Below are positions 7,884 through 14,779 of a stretch of 14,811 bases of DNA, one piece after another (the stretch's first letter is position 1; each line of letters opens with the position of its first letter). The position numbers and the translations under genes were made by a program. The DNA is from Holosporales bacterium (GTDB taxonomy: Bacteria; Pseudomonadota; Alphaproteobacteria; RUG11792), in contig JAIRKP010000102.1 of the NCBI GenBank assembly GCA_031260085.1, positions 1 through 14,811 of the forward strand. Reading direction: 5' to 3'. A model generated the notes under the pieces. The model saw only the letters and a list, made by a program, of their open reading frames with translations. It made no database searches and had not been told where the DNA came from.

Positions 7884-8396
7884 ATGCTAGACGATAAAGA
7901 TAGGTCTACAGATGATATTAAGATTAATGAAGAAGATCAAAAGCTAGATGAAGAGCTGGCCTCTTATAAAGCGAAGGTTGCTGAGCTGGAAGAAAAAGTT
8001 CTGAGATTGCTGGCGGATAATCAAAATATGCGAAAAATTTGCGACAGGGAAAAAGCTGATATCTCTAAATTTTGTATTTCTGATTTCGCTAAAAACATAT
8101 TAATTATCCGCGATAATTTAACTTTAGCCCTCTCTAATTGCTCCAATGATGATCCGATTATTAAAGGGATTCAATTAACATTATCCGAATTGAATCGGGT
8201 TTTGGAATCTTATGGCATTAAATTAATTGAGGCTTTAGGAGCTGCATTTGATCCTAATTACCACCAAGCTCTTTTAGAAATAGAAGATGAGAAAAAACAA
8301 CCGGGGATAGTTGTTCAAGTTATGCAAGATGGCTTTACAATATATGATAGATTACTTCGTCCTGCTTTGGTTGGAGTATCTAAAAAATGCAACTAA
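7884..8396 (+). CDS. grpE: GrpE, nucleotide-exchange factor of DnaK
   Basis: GrpE releases ADP from DnaK in the cytoplasmic Hsp70 cycle. Starting at ATG 7884 the protein has 170 residues. It has an acidic N-terminus, the long dimerisation helix (about 18-60, ELASYKAKVAELEEKVLRL...NMRKICDREK), a four-helix region, and the conserved beta domain AAFDPNYHQALLEIEDEK...GIVVQVMQDGFTIYDRLLRPALVGVSK. In-frame GTG 7872 and TTG 7866 are alternative starts. None has a clear Shine-Dalgarno, and no sigma-32-like promoter was evident in the short space after the terminator. The helix has DREKADISKF where many GrpE proteins have REK.D..K(Y/F)A, an ordinary variation. Its 3' end overlaps cysS by 10 bases. Many bacteria place grpE near hrcA or dnaK; here it leads a cysS-pgpA-mutL cluster. 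Confidence 0.95.
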   Translation: MLDDKDRSTDDIKINEEDQKLDEELASYKAKVAELEEKVLRLLADNQNMRKICDREKADISKFCISDFAKNILIIRDNLTLALSNCSNDDPIIKGIQLTLSELNRVLESYGIKLIEALGAAFDPNYHQALLEIEDEKKQPGIVVQVMQDGFTIYDRLLRPALVGVSKKCN

Positions 8397-9742
8397 AATT
8401 ATCTAATACCTTATCAGGAAAGAAAGAAATTTTTGTTCCAATAGATGAGAACAACATTCGTATGTATGTCTGTGGGCCAACTGTTTATGACAGAGCACAC
8501 CTCGGCAACGCCAGGCCTGTTGTTGTTTTTGATATACTATATCGTGTTTTGAAATTGCTTTATAATAAAGTTCTGTATGTTCGAAATATAACTGATATAG
8601 ATGATAAAATATACAATGCAGCTAAATCTAAAAATATTGATATTCAAGAATTGACAGAAGAAAATATTAAATTTTTTCATGATGATATCTCAAAATTAAA
8701 CGTTCTGGATGTCGATATAGAGCCAAGAGCAACTGAGCATATTCCGGATATGATACAATTTATAGAAAAATTGATTGAAAATAATAATGCTTACTTATCC
8801 AATAATCATGTTTATTTTGATATTTCTTCATTTGAAAATTATGGAAAATTTTCTAAAAAGAATTTAAATGAATTAAAAGAAGGTGCCAGAATCAAAGTTG
8901 CTGAAATTAAAAAGAACCAAATGGATTTTGTTCTTTGGAAGCCAGTTGATAAAAATTTCGATTTCGGATGGGAAAGCCCTTGGGGAAAAGGTCGCCCTGG
9001 ATGGCATATCGAATGTTCTGCTATGTCGGATAAATATCTTGGAGAAATTTTTGATATTCATGGCGGAGGGATTGACTTAATCTTTCCGCATCATGAAAAT
9101 GAAATTGCTCAATCTTGTTCTATAAAGAAAATGCAAACGATGGCTAATTATTGGGTTCACAATGGGCATTTAACCTTAAATAGTATAAAAATGTCAAAAT
9201 CGGGTGGCAATTCTTTCACTGTTAATGAGTTTTTAGAAAAGTTTGATGGAGAAGTTTTAAAATTAGCTTTTTTAACAACGCATTATGCATCTCCTTTAAA
9301 TTTTTCTTTAGGAATGCTAGCTCAAGCAAAAAATATACTAGATAGATGGTACAACGCTATAAAAGATCTAAAATTAGATAAATTTTCGACAATATCGCAA
9401 GATGTTTTGGACGCAATTTTAGATGATCTAAATACACCTAAAGCAATATCTATACTTTCCAAAATGGTGGATAATATAAACAAAGGCCAAATAGCAGAGG
9501 CTCCCGCATTAGTTGGAACATGCCGCAGAGTCTTGGGTATTTTAATGAAAGATCCTGTGGATTGGTTCCGAAATGTTGATTTGCAAAAAGAGGAATGGAT
9601 AAAAGAAAAAATAAATCAACGAGCTATTGCAAAAGATAATAAAAACTATCAATTGGCTGACGATATCAGAAATGAATTGTTGCGTGCCGAAATTGTTATT
9701 GAGGATACAGCGAATGGAACTATTTGGAAAAATAAATTCTAA
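8387..9742 (+). CDS. cysS: Cysteinyl-tRNA synthetase
   Basis: The enzyme charges tRNA-Cys with cysteine. The 451-residue protein has all class I landmarks: MYVCGPTVYDRAHLGNARP at 26-44 with the HIGH-type motif HLGN (38-41), WHIECSAMS near 206-213, FPHHENE at 233-239, and KMSKSGGN at 268-275. The zinc ligands expected from the E. coli enzyme map to C29, C210, H235 and E239, all present. The KMSKS loop is followed by GGN rather than the more frequent LGN. Length is normal (E. coli has 461). The ATG overlaps the grpE stop region by 10 bases and the 3' end overlaps pgpA by 29 bases, indicating co-translation. The gene is clearly AT-rich: I counted 11 G+C in the 60 bases 8641-8700. Confidence 0.98.
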   Translation: MQLKLSNTLSGKKEIFVPIDENNIRMYVCGPTVYDRAHLGNARPVVVFDILYRVLKLLYNKVLYVRNITDIDDKIYNAAKSKNIDIQELTEENIKFFHDDISKLNVLDVDIEPRATEHIPDMIQFIEKLIENNNAYLSNNHVYFDISSFENYGKFSKKNLNELKEGARIKVAEIKKNQMDFVLWKPVDKNFDFGWESPWGKGRPGWHIECSAMSDKYLGEIFDIHGGGIDLIFPHHENEIAQSCSIKKMQTMANYWVHNGHLTLNSIKMSKSGGNSFTVNEFLEKFDGEVLKLAFLTTHYASPLNFSLGMLAQAKNILDRWYNAIKDLKLDKFSTISQDVLDAILDDLNTPKAISILSKMVDNINKGQIAEAPALVGTCRRVLGILMKDPVDWFRNVDLQKEEWIKEKINQRAIAKDNKNYQLADDIRNELLRAEIVIEDTANGTIWKNKF

Positions 9743-10229
9743 AAACGTGCTTCTCCTTTTAATATCTGTCTGTGGCATAGGGTTAATATCAAAAAAAATT
9801 CCAGGAACTGTTGCATCAGTGTTTTCAACTCTTTTCGCTATTCTTTTCATTGGGCATAGCAAATTGCTGTTAGTTTTACTAACTTTATTATTCATAGCTG
9901 GGATGGCGATGTGTCACTATTTTATAGTAATTAAAAAATTCGATACTAACAAAGACCCCAAATACATAGTTATAGATGAAGTCTGCGGGATATTATTTGG
10001 TGCGTATTTATTAAATCTATTTAATTGCGCTTCAATTTTAGCATTAATTGCTAACTTTGCTATATTTAGATTTTTCGACATATTGAAACCATTTCCTATA
10101 AAAAACATCGAAAATTTAATGAAACAAAACAGCAATACAATTGCTTTTGGAATAATGTTCGATGATATATTGGCGTCGGTTTTTGCGACTGCTCTGCAAA
10201 TATCAATTTTAAAAATGTTAAGTCTGTAG
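9714..10229 (+). CDS. pgpA: Phosphatidylglycerophosphatase A
   Basis: PgpA dephosphorylates phosphatidylglycerophosphate to phosphatidylglycerol in the inner membrane. The frame is open from 9627, but ATG 9714 is chosen. It gives 171 residues, close to the usual family size, has GAGG at -13, and starts just before the first conserved block. Visible motifs are KKIPGTVAS (27-35), DPKYIVIDEVCG (81-92), FRFFDILKPFPI (118-129) and GIMFDDILA (146-154). These contain the conserved acidic residues of the family. Three or four hydrophobic segments (about 12-26, 36-47, 51-70, 95-115) fit a polytopic protein. It overlaps cysS by 29 bases and is followed 39 bases later by mutL. Confidence 0.94.
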   Translation: MELFGKINSKNVLLLLISVCGIGLISKKIPGTVASVFSTLFAILFIGHSKLLLVLLTLLFIAGMAMCHYFIVIKKFDTNKDPKYIVIDEVCGILFGAYLLNLFNCASILALIANFAIFRFFDILKPFPIKNIENLMKQNSNTIAFGIMFDDILASVFATALQISILKMLSL

Positions 10230-10268
10230 TAAAATTTTCTAGTTTTTGTATCATTTAATACTGCGCAA

Positions 10269-12008
10269 ATGAATAAAATAAGAATGTTAAATGATGAAAT
10301 AATAAATCAAATAGCGGCTGGCGAAATAATCGAAAGACCTAGCTCTGCATTGAAAGAAATTATCGAAAATTCGATTGATGCTTCGGCACGAAACATCGAT
10401 GTTTTTTTGAAAAATTCTGGAAAATCGAAGATTATAGTCGAAGATGACGGCGAGGGACTCTCTAAAGAAGATTTGCAGATGTGTATTAAACGACACGCCA
10501 CTTCGAAGCTTGAGGATGTTAATCTGTTCAATATCAAAAGTTATGGCTTTAGAGGCGAGGCGCTCCCATCAATTGCTGCGGTCAGCGATTTTTCTATAGA
10601 ATCCAAAGGGTTTGGCATATCCGTAAAATTTTCTGAAGAATCAGAGATTTATCCATCTCCCGTTCAAGGAACGAAAGTCTGCGTTGAGAATTTGTTTTCA
10701 TTTTTCCCGGTTAGATTAAAATTTTTAAAATCCGATTCTTCTGAGTTTTTAAGTTGTCTAAACATTGTCGAAAATTTTGTTCTAGCACGGCCAAATATAA
10801 ATTTTTCATTATCAACTGCCGAGAAGACGATTTTATCATCCCGTAATAGCTCTATAGAAGAAAGAATATCTAAAATATTTGGCAAAGAAGTATTTAAAAA
10901 TGCACTGTATTTTGAGGAAAGTGATAATAAAATTCGAGTATATGGATATTTATTCCATCCACTCGAAAACAGATATTCGCAAAATTTTCAGAGAATATTT
11001 GTAAATAATCGATATGTTAAAGATAAAATAGTTTCAGCCGCGATAAAAAACGCATATAGAGATCTTATTCCTTTGGGGCGGTATGCAATTGCTTTGATTT
11101 TCATTGAAATCGATCCACTTTATGTAGATGTGAATATTTCACCAACAAAATCAGAGGTGCGTTTTAGGAATTCTTCGGAAATACAGCAATTTTTAACGAA
11201 TATCATCTCAAATAATTTAAAAAAATTTGATAAAGTTGCTATAAATTTTGATATTCCTGCTTTCTTGGAAGAGAAAAAATCTGAAAAAGTTATAGATTTT
11301 TTTGAAAACAAAACAGCTTTTAATAAAAGTAATTTTAATAAATTTGCGATGCCTGAGCTCTCTGAGAACTTAGCAAACCCAAGCGTTATCGATAATTCCA
11401 ATTTAGCTATAGCACCGCAAATTTTTGACCAACCGATTCCTGCGTTTGGAACCGCAGTTTGTCAAATTTTCAACTCATATATTATTGCTGAAAAAGATGA
11501 TGAATTAATAATTATCGATCAGCATGCCGTTCATGAAAAAATAAAACAGACCGAATTATTAAAAAGAATCAATCCAAACAACAAGCAATATTTACTACGC
11601 CCAGAAATTATAGACCTCACCACCAAACAGCTGCATCCCGCGACAGAGATGCTCCCGATTTTGCGAGACTGTGGATTTTCGATTGAATTTATTAATGACT
11701 CTTTAATAATGTCTGCAATACCCACAATTTTAAATAATATTGAAGCAAAAAATTTTGTGATTGATATTTTATCATCAAACGAGCTATTGACAGATAATAT
11801 CTCAACAATTGATATTATAAAAAAGAAAATAGCAGATAAAGCATGCCACAATAGCATTCGATTCGGCCGAAAATTGTCTATTCCAGAGATGAACGAAATC
11901 ATCAAGCAAATGGAAGAAACTGAATCTATCAACCAATGCAATCATCATAGGCCTTCATTTATCGTAATTTCTAAACCCCAGCTCGAAAAAATGTTTGAAC
12001 GCACTTAA
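10269..12008 (+). CDS. mutL: DNA mismatch repair protein MutL
   Basis: MutL couples mismatch recognition by MutS to strand incision. The 579-residue protein has the GHKL ATPase domain: KEIIENSIDA with likely catalytic E30 and Mg-binding N34, DDGEG at 59-63, RHATSKL, and YGFRGEALPSIAAVS at 92-106. A transducer domain to about 320, a short linker and a C-terminal dimerisation domain follow. The endonuclease motif is present as DQHAVHEKIKQTE at 417-429. With ACHNSIR (C526) and QCNHHRP (C557, H559), it resembles the metal site of nicking MutL proteins. In the published DQHA(X)2E(X)4E pattern the last Glu follows four residues; here T428 occupies that place and Glu is next. The usual CPHGRP reads CNHHRP. 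No clear Shine-Dalgarno precedes ATG 10269. Probable last gene of the grpE operon. Confidence 0.96.
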   Translation: MNKIRMLNDEIINQIAAGEIIERPSSALKEIIENSIDASARNIDVFLKNSGKSKIIVEDDGEGLSKEDLQMCIKRHATSKLEDVNLFNIKSYGFRGEALPSIAAVSDFSIESKGFGISVKFSEESEIYPSPVQGTKVCVENLFSFFPVRLKFLKSDSSEFLSCLNIVENFVLARPNINFSLSTAEKTILSSRNSSIEERISKIFGKEVFKNALYFEESDNKIRVYGYLFHPLENRYSQNFQRIFVNNRYVKDKIVSAAIKNAYRDLIPLGRYAIALIFIEIDPLYVDVNISPTKSEVRFRNSSEIQQFLTNIISNNLKKFDKVAINFDIPAFLEEKKSEKVIDFFENKTAFNKSNFNKFAMPELSENLANPSVIDNSNLAIAPQIFDQPIPAFGTAVCQIFNSYIIAEKDDELIIIDQHAVHEKIKQTELLKRINPNNKQYLLRPEIIDLTTKQLHPATEMLPILRDCGFSIEFINDSLIMSAIPTILNNIEAKNFVIDILSSNELLTDNISTIDIIKKKIADKACHNSIRFGRKLSIPEMNEIIKQMEETESINQCNHHRPSFIVISKPQLEKMFERT

Positions 12009-12127
12009 TAGAATTTCCTCGAATCTTATCCCTGCTATCTCCAATATTCCGGAAAAGACTAAGCTTTACAGGAATTCGATTATTATACATTCCCTTTTGA
12101 TTATAAGACTTCTTTCGGAAATAGCTT

Positions 12128-12153
12128 CTTGCGTTTTCTAAATAAAACGCAAG
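12128..12153. terminator. Perfect 10-bp hairpin, possible terminator
   Basis: CTTGCGTTTT (12128-12137) and AAAACGCAAG (12144-12153) pair perfectly across the 6-base loop CTAAAT. It lies between the converging mutL operon and the minus-strand exported-protein operon, where a bidirectional terminator would be useful. Neither strand has a T run after the stem, although T-rich arms flank the loop. The terminator assignment is therefore weak; the inverted repeat itself is certain. Confidence 0.4.
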
Positions 12154-12176
12154 AGATCTACTCAAGCAAAGGCTCT

Positions 12177-12293
12177 ATGTCACAAAAAGCTGATTCTAAT
12201 AATTTTTTGTTACATATTAGACTTCGATTGAAGTATATTGCTGGACAATCAATTGATTTTCAGCCCCCTCGACATACAATTATAGATCTATAG
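12177..12293 (+). CDS. Doubtful 38-residue ORF
   Basis: The frame ATG 12177 to TAG 12291-12293 encodes 38 residues with a basic middle (LLHIRLRLKYIAG) and ends QPPRHTIIDL. AAAGG lies 4 bases before the ATG. No family recognised. In the same frame, beyond the TAG, the sequence runs into the degenerate mutL tail. This ORF may therefore be part of the same decayed copy; its end loosely recalls the CPHGRPT region of canonical MutL, but I consider that similarity unproven. Confidence 0.2.
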   Translation: MSQKADSNNFLLHIRLRLKYIAGQSIDFQPPRHTIIDL

Positions 12294-12294
12294 T

Positions 12295-12338
12295 GTAATT
12301 TCTATTCTATGCTGGGAAAAATGTTTGAGCACTCTTAA
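12295..12338 (+). repeat. Degenerate copy of the last 45 bases of mutL
   Basis: GTAATTTCT at 12295-12303 matches mutL 11964-11972 exactly. Bases 12312-12338 match mutL 11982-12008 at 22 of 27 positions, keeping the frame and the stop: mutL ends LEKMFERT-stop and the copy reads LGKMFEHS-stop. The segment between these blocks differs by one base in length. The copy starts 287 bases after the end of the gene. It could be a remnant of a duplicated or replaced mutL 3' end, or a direct repeat left by integration of an element now lost. Confidence 0.5.
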
Positions 12339-12344
12339 CATCAT

Positions 12345-12929
12345 CTAATATCGCTGACCCCATTGCTGCTGCTGTGGTAGGCTATAGCTTTGCGGAATTG
12401 GAGAAATCGGCGGCTGTTGTGGCATCGGTTGCCATTGCTGCGCCTGCTGGTGCTGCTGTGAATTATAGCCGCCAGGTTGTGTTCCCCGTGGAGGCAGACT
12501 ATTGGGATTGATCCTACATCCAGCAGGGGCTATTTGTGAGTTCGGATGCACAACTATTGTCTCTGGACTAGGCCTCAATTCTGAAGAGTTATTTTTATTA
12601 TGCGCCAGCTGGTGTGAAGTCTGTTTTAAATTATGTCCAACCAATTTCAAACTTTCATTAAGTGCACCTGTTTTACTATCGTTATCTGTCGTTTTTGATA
12701 AGTCGCCCGCAGAATTTGATAAATTATTCACGAGATTGCCAGAGCTTTTAGACAATTTACTAACTACTGAACCTATCGAATCAATTGCACTGGACAATTT
12801 ACCCCCGAAGCCCCCAGCTGCGTTCGTAGCCGCGCTAACCGCCTTAGCAGGAACAGCCGCAGGAATGCCCGCATTTGCGATATCAATCATAAAAACAAAA
12901 GATAACAGAACTACTAAATTCGTTAGCAT
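12345..12929 (-). CDS. Exported protein with Gln/Pro-rich tail, 194 residues
   Basis: Not recognised. A signal peptide (hydrophobic residues 5-15, cleavage near IANA-G at 20-21) precedes an Ala/Gly/Ser-rich region of about 20-60 (AAVPAKAVSAATNAAGGFGG). A Ser/Asn/Lys/Leu-rich helical stretch with repeated S(K/N)LS.S.G.L patterns follows. The C-terminal 45 residues are dominated by Gln and Pro (QQHQQAQQW, MPQQPPISPIPQ, LPQQQQWGQ) and are probably disordered. One Cys remains in the mature protein. GAGGG 4 bases before the ATG supports the start. It lies 34 bases after the Ala/Lys-rich gene and is the last gene of a three-gene exported-protein operon. Function unknown. Confidence 0.75.
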   Translation of the reverse strand: MLTNLVVLLSFVFMIDIANAGIPAAVPAKAVSAATNAAGGFGGKLSSAIDSIGSVVSKLSKSSGNLVNNLSNSAGDLSKTTDNDSKTGALNESLKLVGHNLKQTSHQLAHNKNNSSELRPSPETIVVHPNSQIAPAGCRINPNSLPPRGTQPGGYNSQQHQQAQQWQPMPQQPPISPIPQSYSLPQQQQWGQRY

Positions 12930-12963
12930 ATCACCCTCATATCATTCATCATCTTTATCAAGA

Positions 12964-13413
12964 CTACGCCGCAGACTCAACAGCAGAAGCTACTTCAGGC
13001 GGTAGTTTTTCTTTCGCAGCGCTTGCAAGGTCTTGAGCTTTATCTTGAACAGAGCTTACAACATCAGCAGCTTGCCCAGCGGCATCGTCAAGAACACTGC
13101 TCGCCTTTTCTTGTGCAGCCTGGGCCGCTTCCTGAGCTTTTTTCATCGCAGCTTTTTCTGCGGCTTTCTTTGCCGCTTGAGCTTTTTTCATCGCAGCTTC
13201 TTCTGTGGCTTGTTTTGCCGCTTGAGCTTGTTGCGCGGCAGCGGCTTTTGCGGCTTTCTTTGCCGCTTGAGCTTGTTTCTCAGCAAAAGCCTTCGCAGCG
13301 TCGGCTAACTCCTGAGCTTTCATCTTAGCTGCTTCTATAGATTCTCCCGCAAATCCTCCGTATGAAGAATTCGCTATACAAATCATCATAAATAATAACA
13401 AATATTTGAACAT
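12964..13413 (-). CDS. Exported Ala/Lys-rich helical repeat protein, 149 residues
   Basis: Not assignable by homology. MFKYLLLFMMICIANSSYGG is a signal peptide (cleavage near 18-20). The mature protein is nearly all Ala, Lys, Glu and Gln and should form long amphipathic or coiled-coil helices. Its centre consists of 15-residue repeats, for example AAKQATEEAAMKKAQ followed by AAKKAAEKAAMKKAQ. The C-terminal third (SSVLDDAAGQAADVVSSVQD...AKEKLPPEVASAVESAA) is helical with an 11-residue-like spacing that recalls LEA or apolipoprotein-like helices. Such low-complexity similarity also arises with histone H1-like proteins and proves nothing about function. The signal peptide argues against a nucleoid role. 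A full AAGGAGG Shine-Dalgarno lies 5 bases before the ATG, and the upstream gene ends 20 bases earlier. Confidence 0.78.
   Translation of the reverse strand: MFKYLLLFMMICIANSSYGGFAGESIEAAKMKAQELADAAKAFAEKQAQAAKKAAKAAAAQQAQAAKQATEEAAMKKAQAAKKAAEKAAMKKAQEAAQAAQEKASSVLDDAAGQAADVVSSVQDKAQDLASAAKEKLPPEVASAVESAA
13133..13312 (-). repeat. Four 45-bp tandem repeats inside the Ala/Lys-rich gene
   Basis: On the plus strand the block TGAGCTT recurs at 13133, 13178, 13223 and 13268, exactly 45 bases apart, and TGAGCTTTCAT at 13313 begins a fifth diverged unit. Units share the order TGAGCTT..., TCGCAGC, GCGGCTT and TTTGCCGCT with scattered substitutions. They keep the reading frame (15 codons each), so copy number can change without frameshift. 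The second and third protein-coding units are the most alike. Confidence 0.85.
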
Positions 13414-13433
13414 ATCGTCCTCCTTAATTAAAC

Positions 13434-14714
13434 TTATTCGCTAGCTACTGGCAAAGCGTCTTCTGCCGAAGCAGCATCGCTTGGCAAAAGCTCAGGAGCT
13501 TGTTCCTCAACAGGAGCCATAGCTGCAACTACTGCAGGATCTGACATTATATCAATCTCTGGGTCGGCAGGAACAGGATTGGTTACCGCTGAATCTACGC
13601 TCTCAATTTGGTCATTTGCCTCTAGCACTGGTAGATTTTCTACAATATCTGGCTCTGAAACAACTGCCTCTGGCTCAAGCTCGGGGGAAAGATTTGGAAT
13701 AGAAATCTCAGAATCTGGCTTTAAAGACAGATTAGGCACAGGTCTTGCCCGCTTAGGCATCCTCTTAACCTTCGCACTCTTAACCTTCGCAATTTGTTCA
13801 TACACCACACCGGTTCCTTCAAGCTCACGAGGGGAACTCGGATTTTGCTGATTCCAAATCTCGGTTGCCTTCAACAATTGCTCTTCGAGGGACTTAACGC
13901 CATCGCGAGAGATGTTTGTATCAGATACGTCAACACTACATAATGCTCCGGCTCCAACTGTTTCTAGAAGAGTATTAATTTTAGCAATCGAGACGTCGCT
14001 TATATTTGTTCCACGTAATATAATGGCATAAATATTTTGAAACGAATCAATAATATCAAAAAGCTCATCACCAAGACTTTTATTATAAGCTAGATTTAAA
14101 ACTATAGTAAACTCCCCATTTTTCGCTTGCTCTAATAATAAAGATATAACCTCAGGGGTGGCATTAGATTTAGTTAGATCTATGCTCATAATTTTGGAAT
14201 GAGTTCCGAAACCATTTGTTTCTTTGAATTTGGCTATATATGCTTGAATCGCAGCCCAGCCATTCTGCGAAAAATCTGAAGTATAACCTAAATCCAAAAT
14301 TCCGCATTTATTGTTTAAAGATTTGTCGAGTGCCTCTTGACAGCTTCTGACCGGACTCTCCTGCACTTTAAATCGGTTGAAAACAGACCTGTTTCCCTTC
14401 GATTTCTTCCCCCTTCTTGGTTTCAACTTTACTCGTTGAACGCCACCTTTAGGTTGATCAGCCGCTACTGGCAAATCACCGACCTGGGGCGAATCATCCA
14501 ATACTGCCGGATCGCCAATGGTAGGCAAATCAGTCGTTATTGTTAACTTACCGACCTGAGACAGATCATCATTCACCCCTGGGATTGCATCTGGAATAAG
14601 GACAGGCTCTTCCGGAAGAGAAGCGATTTCAGCTGGTTCTACTGAGCTTTCGGCACTGGCATGAACAGAACATATAGACACAACTCCAACGAGTATTAAA
14701 AATATATAGTTCAT
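13434..14714 (-). CDS. Exported protein with leucine-rich-repeat-like centre and acidic flanks, 426 residues
   Basis: The start at 14714 is chosen over ATG 14768 because GGGAGG lies 9 bases upstream and the protein then opens with a normal signal peptide (MNYIFLILVGVVSIC..., cleavage near VHAS-A at 20). Residues 22-90 are acidic and proline-rich, with two related units around DDLSQVGKL and DDSPQVGDL. A very basic patch (VKLKPRRGKKSKGNR, 95-109) follows. Residues about 136-281 show four or five helix-strand units such as HSKIMSIDLTKSNATPEVI, YAIILRGTNISDVSIAKI and LCSVDVSDTNISRDGVKSL. These look like ribonuclease-inhibitor-type leucine-rich repeats. A second basic patch (307-324) and a long Glu/Pro/Ala-rich tail end the protein. 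It is the first gene of a three-gene operon. A protein-binding or host-facing role is possible but inferred. Confidence 0.8.
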   Translation of the reverse strand: MNYIFLILVGVVSICSVHASAESSVEPAEIASLPEEPVLIPDAIPGVNDDLSQVGKLTITTDLPTIGDPAVLDDSPQVGDLPVAADQPKGGVQRVKLKPRRGKKSKGNRSVFNRFKVQESPVRSCQEALDKSLNNKCGILDLGYTSDFSQNGWAAIQAYIAKFKETNGFGTHSKIMSIDLTKSNATPEVISLLLEQAKNGEFTIVLNLAYNKSLGDELFDIIDSFQNIYAIILRGTNISDVSIAKINTLLETVGAGALCSVDVSDTNISRDGVKSLEEQLLKATEIWNQQNPSSPRELEGTGVVYEQIAKVKSAKVKRMPKRARPVPNLSLKPDSEISIPNLSPELEPEAVVSEPDIVENLPVLEANDQIESVDSAVTNPVPADPEIDIMSDPAVVAAMAPVEEQAPELLPSDAASAEDALPVASE

Positions 14715-14756
14715 ATTTATACGCCTCCCGCGAACTATTTTTATTCTTATACTGTT

Positions 14757-14779
14757 ATTATAATGCATCTTAATTAAGA
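14757..14779 (-). promoter_or_regulatory. Promoter -10 box and adjacent 12-bp palindrome
   Basis: The minus strand reads TATAAT at 14762-14757, a perfect -10 box about 43 bases before the ATG at 14714. No good -35 hexamer is found at 16-18 bases. Five bases upstream of the -10 box lies the perfect palindrome TCTTAATTAAGA (14768-14779), in the spacer, where an operator could act. TTAATTAA occurs again at 13424-13431, just before the Shine-Dalgarno of the next gene. Confidence 0.5.

Larger units (their letters stand above)
12009..12344. other. Gap between mutL and the convergent exported-protein operon
   Basis: This 336-base stretch has no convincing gene. It holds a perfect 10-bp hairpin (12128-12153), a doubtful 38-codon ORF (12177-12293) and a degenerate copy of the mutL 3' end (12295-12338), each listed separately. 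Apart from these it is AT-rich sequence with small palindromes such as TTCCGGAA, and no tRNA-like fold. Confidence 0.6.

Noticed and set aside
9627..9713. Upstream extension of PgpA to position 9627
   Set aside because: It would overlap cysS by more than 110 bases and exceed the family length. ATG 9714 has a GAGG upstream and fits the conserved N-terminus.
11971..12165. 64-codon minus-strand frame with a protein-like sequence
   Set aside because: It starts only with TTG, lacks a Shine-Dalgarno, runs antisense into the end of mutL and contains one arm of the 10-bp hairpin. Most likely chance.
13133..13312. CRISPR-like regular spacing
   Set aside because: Units are contiguous 45-bp coding repeats with no unique spacers and no cas genes nearby.
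13023..13328. Two long Leu/Phe-rich plus-strand frames over the Ala/Lys repeats
   Set aside because: They are produced by the 45-bp repeats read antisense. The minus-strand gene has an ideal Shine-Dalgarno and signal peptide.
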